From assembly GCF_026151205.1 (NCBI RefSeq), contig NC_087075.1, positions 6,404,858 to 6,468,857 on the forward strand: DNA of 64,000 nucleotides, given 5' to 3'. Each line of letters opens with the position of its first letter. The first letter of the stretch is position 1. This DNA comes from Bolinopsis microptera (Eukaryota; Ctenophora; Tentaculata; Lobata; Bolinopsidae). A model generated the notes under the pieces. That model was not told the DNA's origin, ran no database searches, and saw nothing but the letters and a program-made list of their open reading frames with translations. Position numbers and translations under genes: made by a program. Shown here piece after piece: positions 62,015 to 64,000 of the stretch.

Positions 62015-62162
62015 TTTGATATCAGTTTCAGATCTTTTGGGTTTTTAATCTTAGTTCGGCGTTGCTTTGTGCTCCTTGATGATTTGATCTCAGTTTCAGA
62101 TCTTTTATTTTGGTTTTTAATCTTTGTTCGGCATTGCTTTGATATGTGCTTCTTGGATAATT
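62015..62162. repeat. Tandem duplication, 68-80 bp unit
   Basis: Two copies of a unit containing TTTGATATCAGTTTCAGATC and GTTCGGCRTTGCTTTG. The open frames on both strands come from the duplicated sequence and show no similarity that I recognise. Confidence 0.8.
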
Positions 62163-64000
62163 TCATTGCTACACCTGTAATTGTACTTAATATCTACTTC
62201 ATAATACATATTCAATAGAGCTATAAGAGAGGGAGTTTGGAACCGGGAAAATGTTATCAAGTGTGTAAACAATATCTATAACTCCAGTTCCATGACACAA
62301 GCAGATTTTTTGTTGCAAGATCTGTAATGTGAAACACGATCCCTGTTTGAAACTCTACCATCTCAAGTTTTAATAAGCTACCTAGATAATTGAAATTTTA
62401 GCTCGAAAACAACTTTGTCTCTTTATATCAGTGCCTGGTGTAAGCTTTAGTCACAGTACATACTAATGATCATCGTTAACAATCATTCGCGCGTTACTCG
62501 ACATTCGACATTCGACTGATTTCCAACTGCTTCATCTTCAGAACGGTGCGGCATACCAGGCTCCATATATTCATTTGCACCTCAAAATGTTCCAATATTT
62601 TCGATTCCTAGGGACTTTTTGTCACCGGCTGTTTTATCTTAGCGGTACGGTTCCAGTTAAACGTTTACATTGCGTCTAGCTGTAAATAGCCCCTTGACTG
62701 CAGTAAAAACCCGTCCCCGTAATCACACGTTTTCTAAACGCACGACACGCATAACTCCTCATTCGTCGATCGTTAAATTTTTCGAATACCTTAGTAATCA
62801 GTATTTACGAGTTGCTGATTTTTTCAAATAGAGTTAACACCAAATCCTGATTGCACACAACGCAAGCATTCCATAGCGATTCTGTCATTGTAGGGGAGTG
62901 TGAAGAACAAACTGAAATTATCACACCATATCACCGGCCCTAGCCATGTAAACTCTACTTCATGCATGCTTTTCTCTCATATTCCTACTCTTTCCCAGAT
63001 TTACTCGGTGCATAAATTAATATCTGGGCAAAATTGATATCTGGCTGTTTGCCAGGAATCCCAAGTTATGTGTTGCAAGCATGATTGTAGAACTATTTAT
63101 GTGTGTCTGTTTGCTGCTGTTATTATACTAGATAATGTTAATGTGCGCCGCCTCACCATGTTTCAGTGGAGCAGGTCTTTGTCCAGTTAGATTGGTGTAA
63201 CGGTTGCCTCACCACTGGTGTCCTTGACGTTTGTGGATGTAAATTCCTTACTGTTGTTGAGCTTGTTGGTATATAGTTTACGTCGTCACACGGATCTACA
63301 TTCTACATATTCTATCAATAGAGCAACGTTAATAGAGATAATATTAAAGTTCAGCGACAGAACCGTGTTGTTAAGTTCAGATCATTCTATGTGGACGGTC
63401 AGGGGATTAGTCTATAATTGTCTGTAATTAATTAACCCGATTACAGATGAAGCAGGAAATTAAAGCTCGAGCTCGAGTCCTTTTCACTTTTCTTATATTT
63501 TCTATAAAATCTGTATTTATTTGAATGAATAAGCATGGCTTTCTAGGATAAATTATTGCTATAACAACCTCAGCTTCCTATTTTTCATTACAGTTTATCA
63601 GATCAGAGGACCACGCTAGTTGAAATTTTGTGAGCCCTGATACAGTGATAGTTACAGTGATAGTTACAGTGGTAGTTACAGTGATAGTTAATCGCTGATA
63701 ACTTTTCAATCTATATCCAGTGATCTCCAGCTCCTACATCTGATCGCCAGAAAGCTCATCAGTGATGAGCGAGCTTTTTGCGCTTTTTGCCGGCAAGTAC
63801 TTCATGTTGTAATTTTGTATCTTTTATTTTTATGGCTGAAAACTAATTGCATGTTAGCTAATTAATTAACAATTAATTACGATAGTTAAATTATTTCTTT
63901 GCTTTAGTGTCAAGTGAAGGAGCAAAAAGAACCTACTAGAATGATTTCTTTTGCTTTCGTAACCTGTAATAGATAATTTGTTCGTTATACGTATTGATTC

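Larger units (their letters stand above)
59957..64000. other. Right end of the window, no supported genes
   Basis: Four kilobases with only small structures: hairpins at 60146-60190 and 60349-60373, a doubled 68-bp unit at 62015-62160, and ACAGTGATAGTT repeats near 63637-63690. It may be a long intron of a gene starting at 59906 or 56102, but no linked exon was found. Confidence 0.45.

Noticed and set aside
63721-63790. Possible exon (DLQLLHLIARK...) with AG before and GC-type donor after
   Set aside because: Open only in a phase that fits neither candidate upstream exon; too short to stand alone.

Overview
This window is animal nuclear DNA. It is AT-rich, with many spliceosomal introns (GT-AG), a eukaryotic tRNA gene, tRNA-derived SINEs, CR1/L2-like LINEs and a Ty1/copia LTR element. 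The species cannot be fixed from sequence alone. Protein similarity and repeat types fit an invertebrate, possibly an early-branching metazoan, but that is a guess.

Layout. (1) 1-3169: a LINE reverse-transcriptase scrap at the left edge, then the 3' seven exons of an unrecognised multi-exon gene. (2) 3709-49000: one large gene, the ATP9/Neo1-type P4-ATPase (class 2 lipid-flippase-like ATPase). I reconstructed 27 coding exons with consistent phases, giving 1131 codons. Its introns are a landfill of nested genes and mobile elements. Intron 1 holds an intronless RBM19/MRD1 ribosome-biogenesis gene (4954-7374). Intron 2 holds a 185-bp MITE. Intron 3 holds a 10.77-kb element with terminal inverted repeats, itself invaded by LINE A and by a 5'-truncated LINE C. 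Intron 4 holds a SINE. Intron 9 holds an intronless MATE-transporter gene on the opposite strand. Intron 11 holds decayed LINE B (minus strand), split by a copia element with apparently identical LTRs. Intron 19 holds a tRNA-Pro(AGG) gene. (3) 49000-64000: a four-exon coiled-coil gene on the minus strand (51801-53274), minisatellites of 9, 11-13 and 12 bp, an old LINE scrap, and long stretches with little recognisable content apart from one or two possible first exons.

Most interesting. Two clearly different LINEs (A plus strand, B minus strand) both encode an ORF1 that joins an AlkB-type 2-oxoglutarate/Fe(II) dioxygenase domain (HxD...H...Rx5R complete in both) to an SGNH-hydrolase (esterase) domain. 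LINE B adds an N-terminal PHD finger, and both put a PHD-like zinc finger in front of the endonuclease in ORF2. Esterase and PHD modules are known in CR1-like LINEs. A fused AlkB demethylase suggests a retrotransposon that carries its own nucleic-acid or protein demethylation/repair function. I do not know whether this fusion has been described.

A second theme is that tandem arrays sit directly against ATP9 splice sites at about nine junctions. In intron 5 the array has copied the 3' splice site plus the first nine codons of exon 6 six times; every copy is followed by an in-frame stop. The 10.77-kb element landed 18 bp upstream of exon 4, so its terminal repeat now forms part of the splice-acceptor region.
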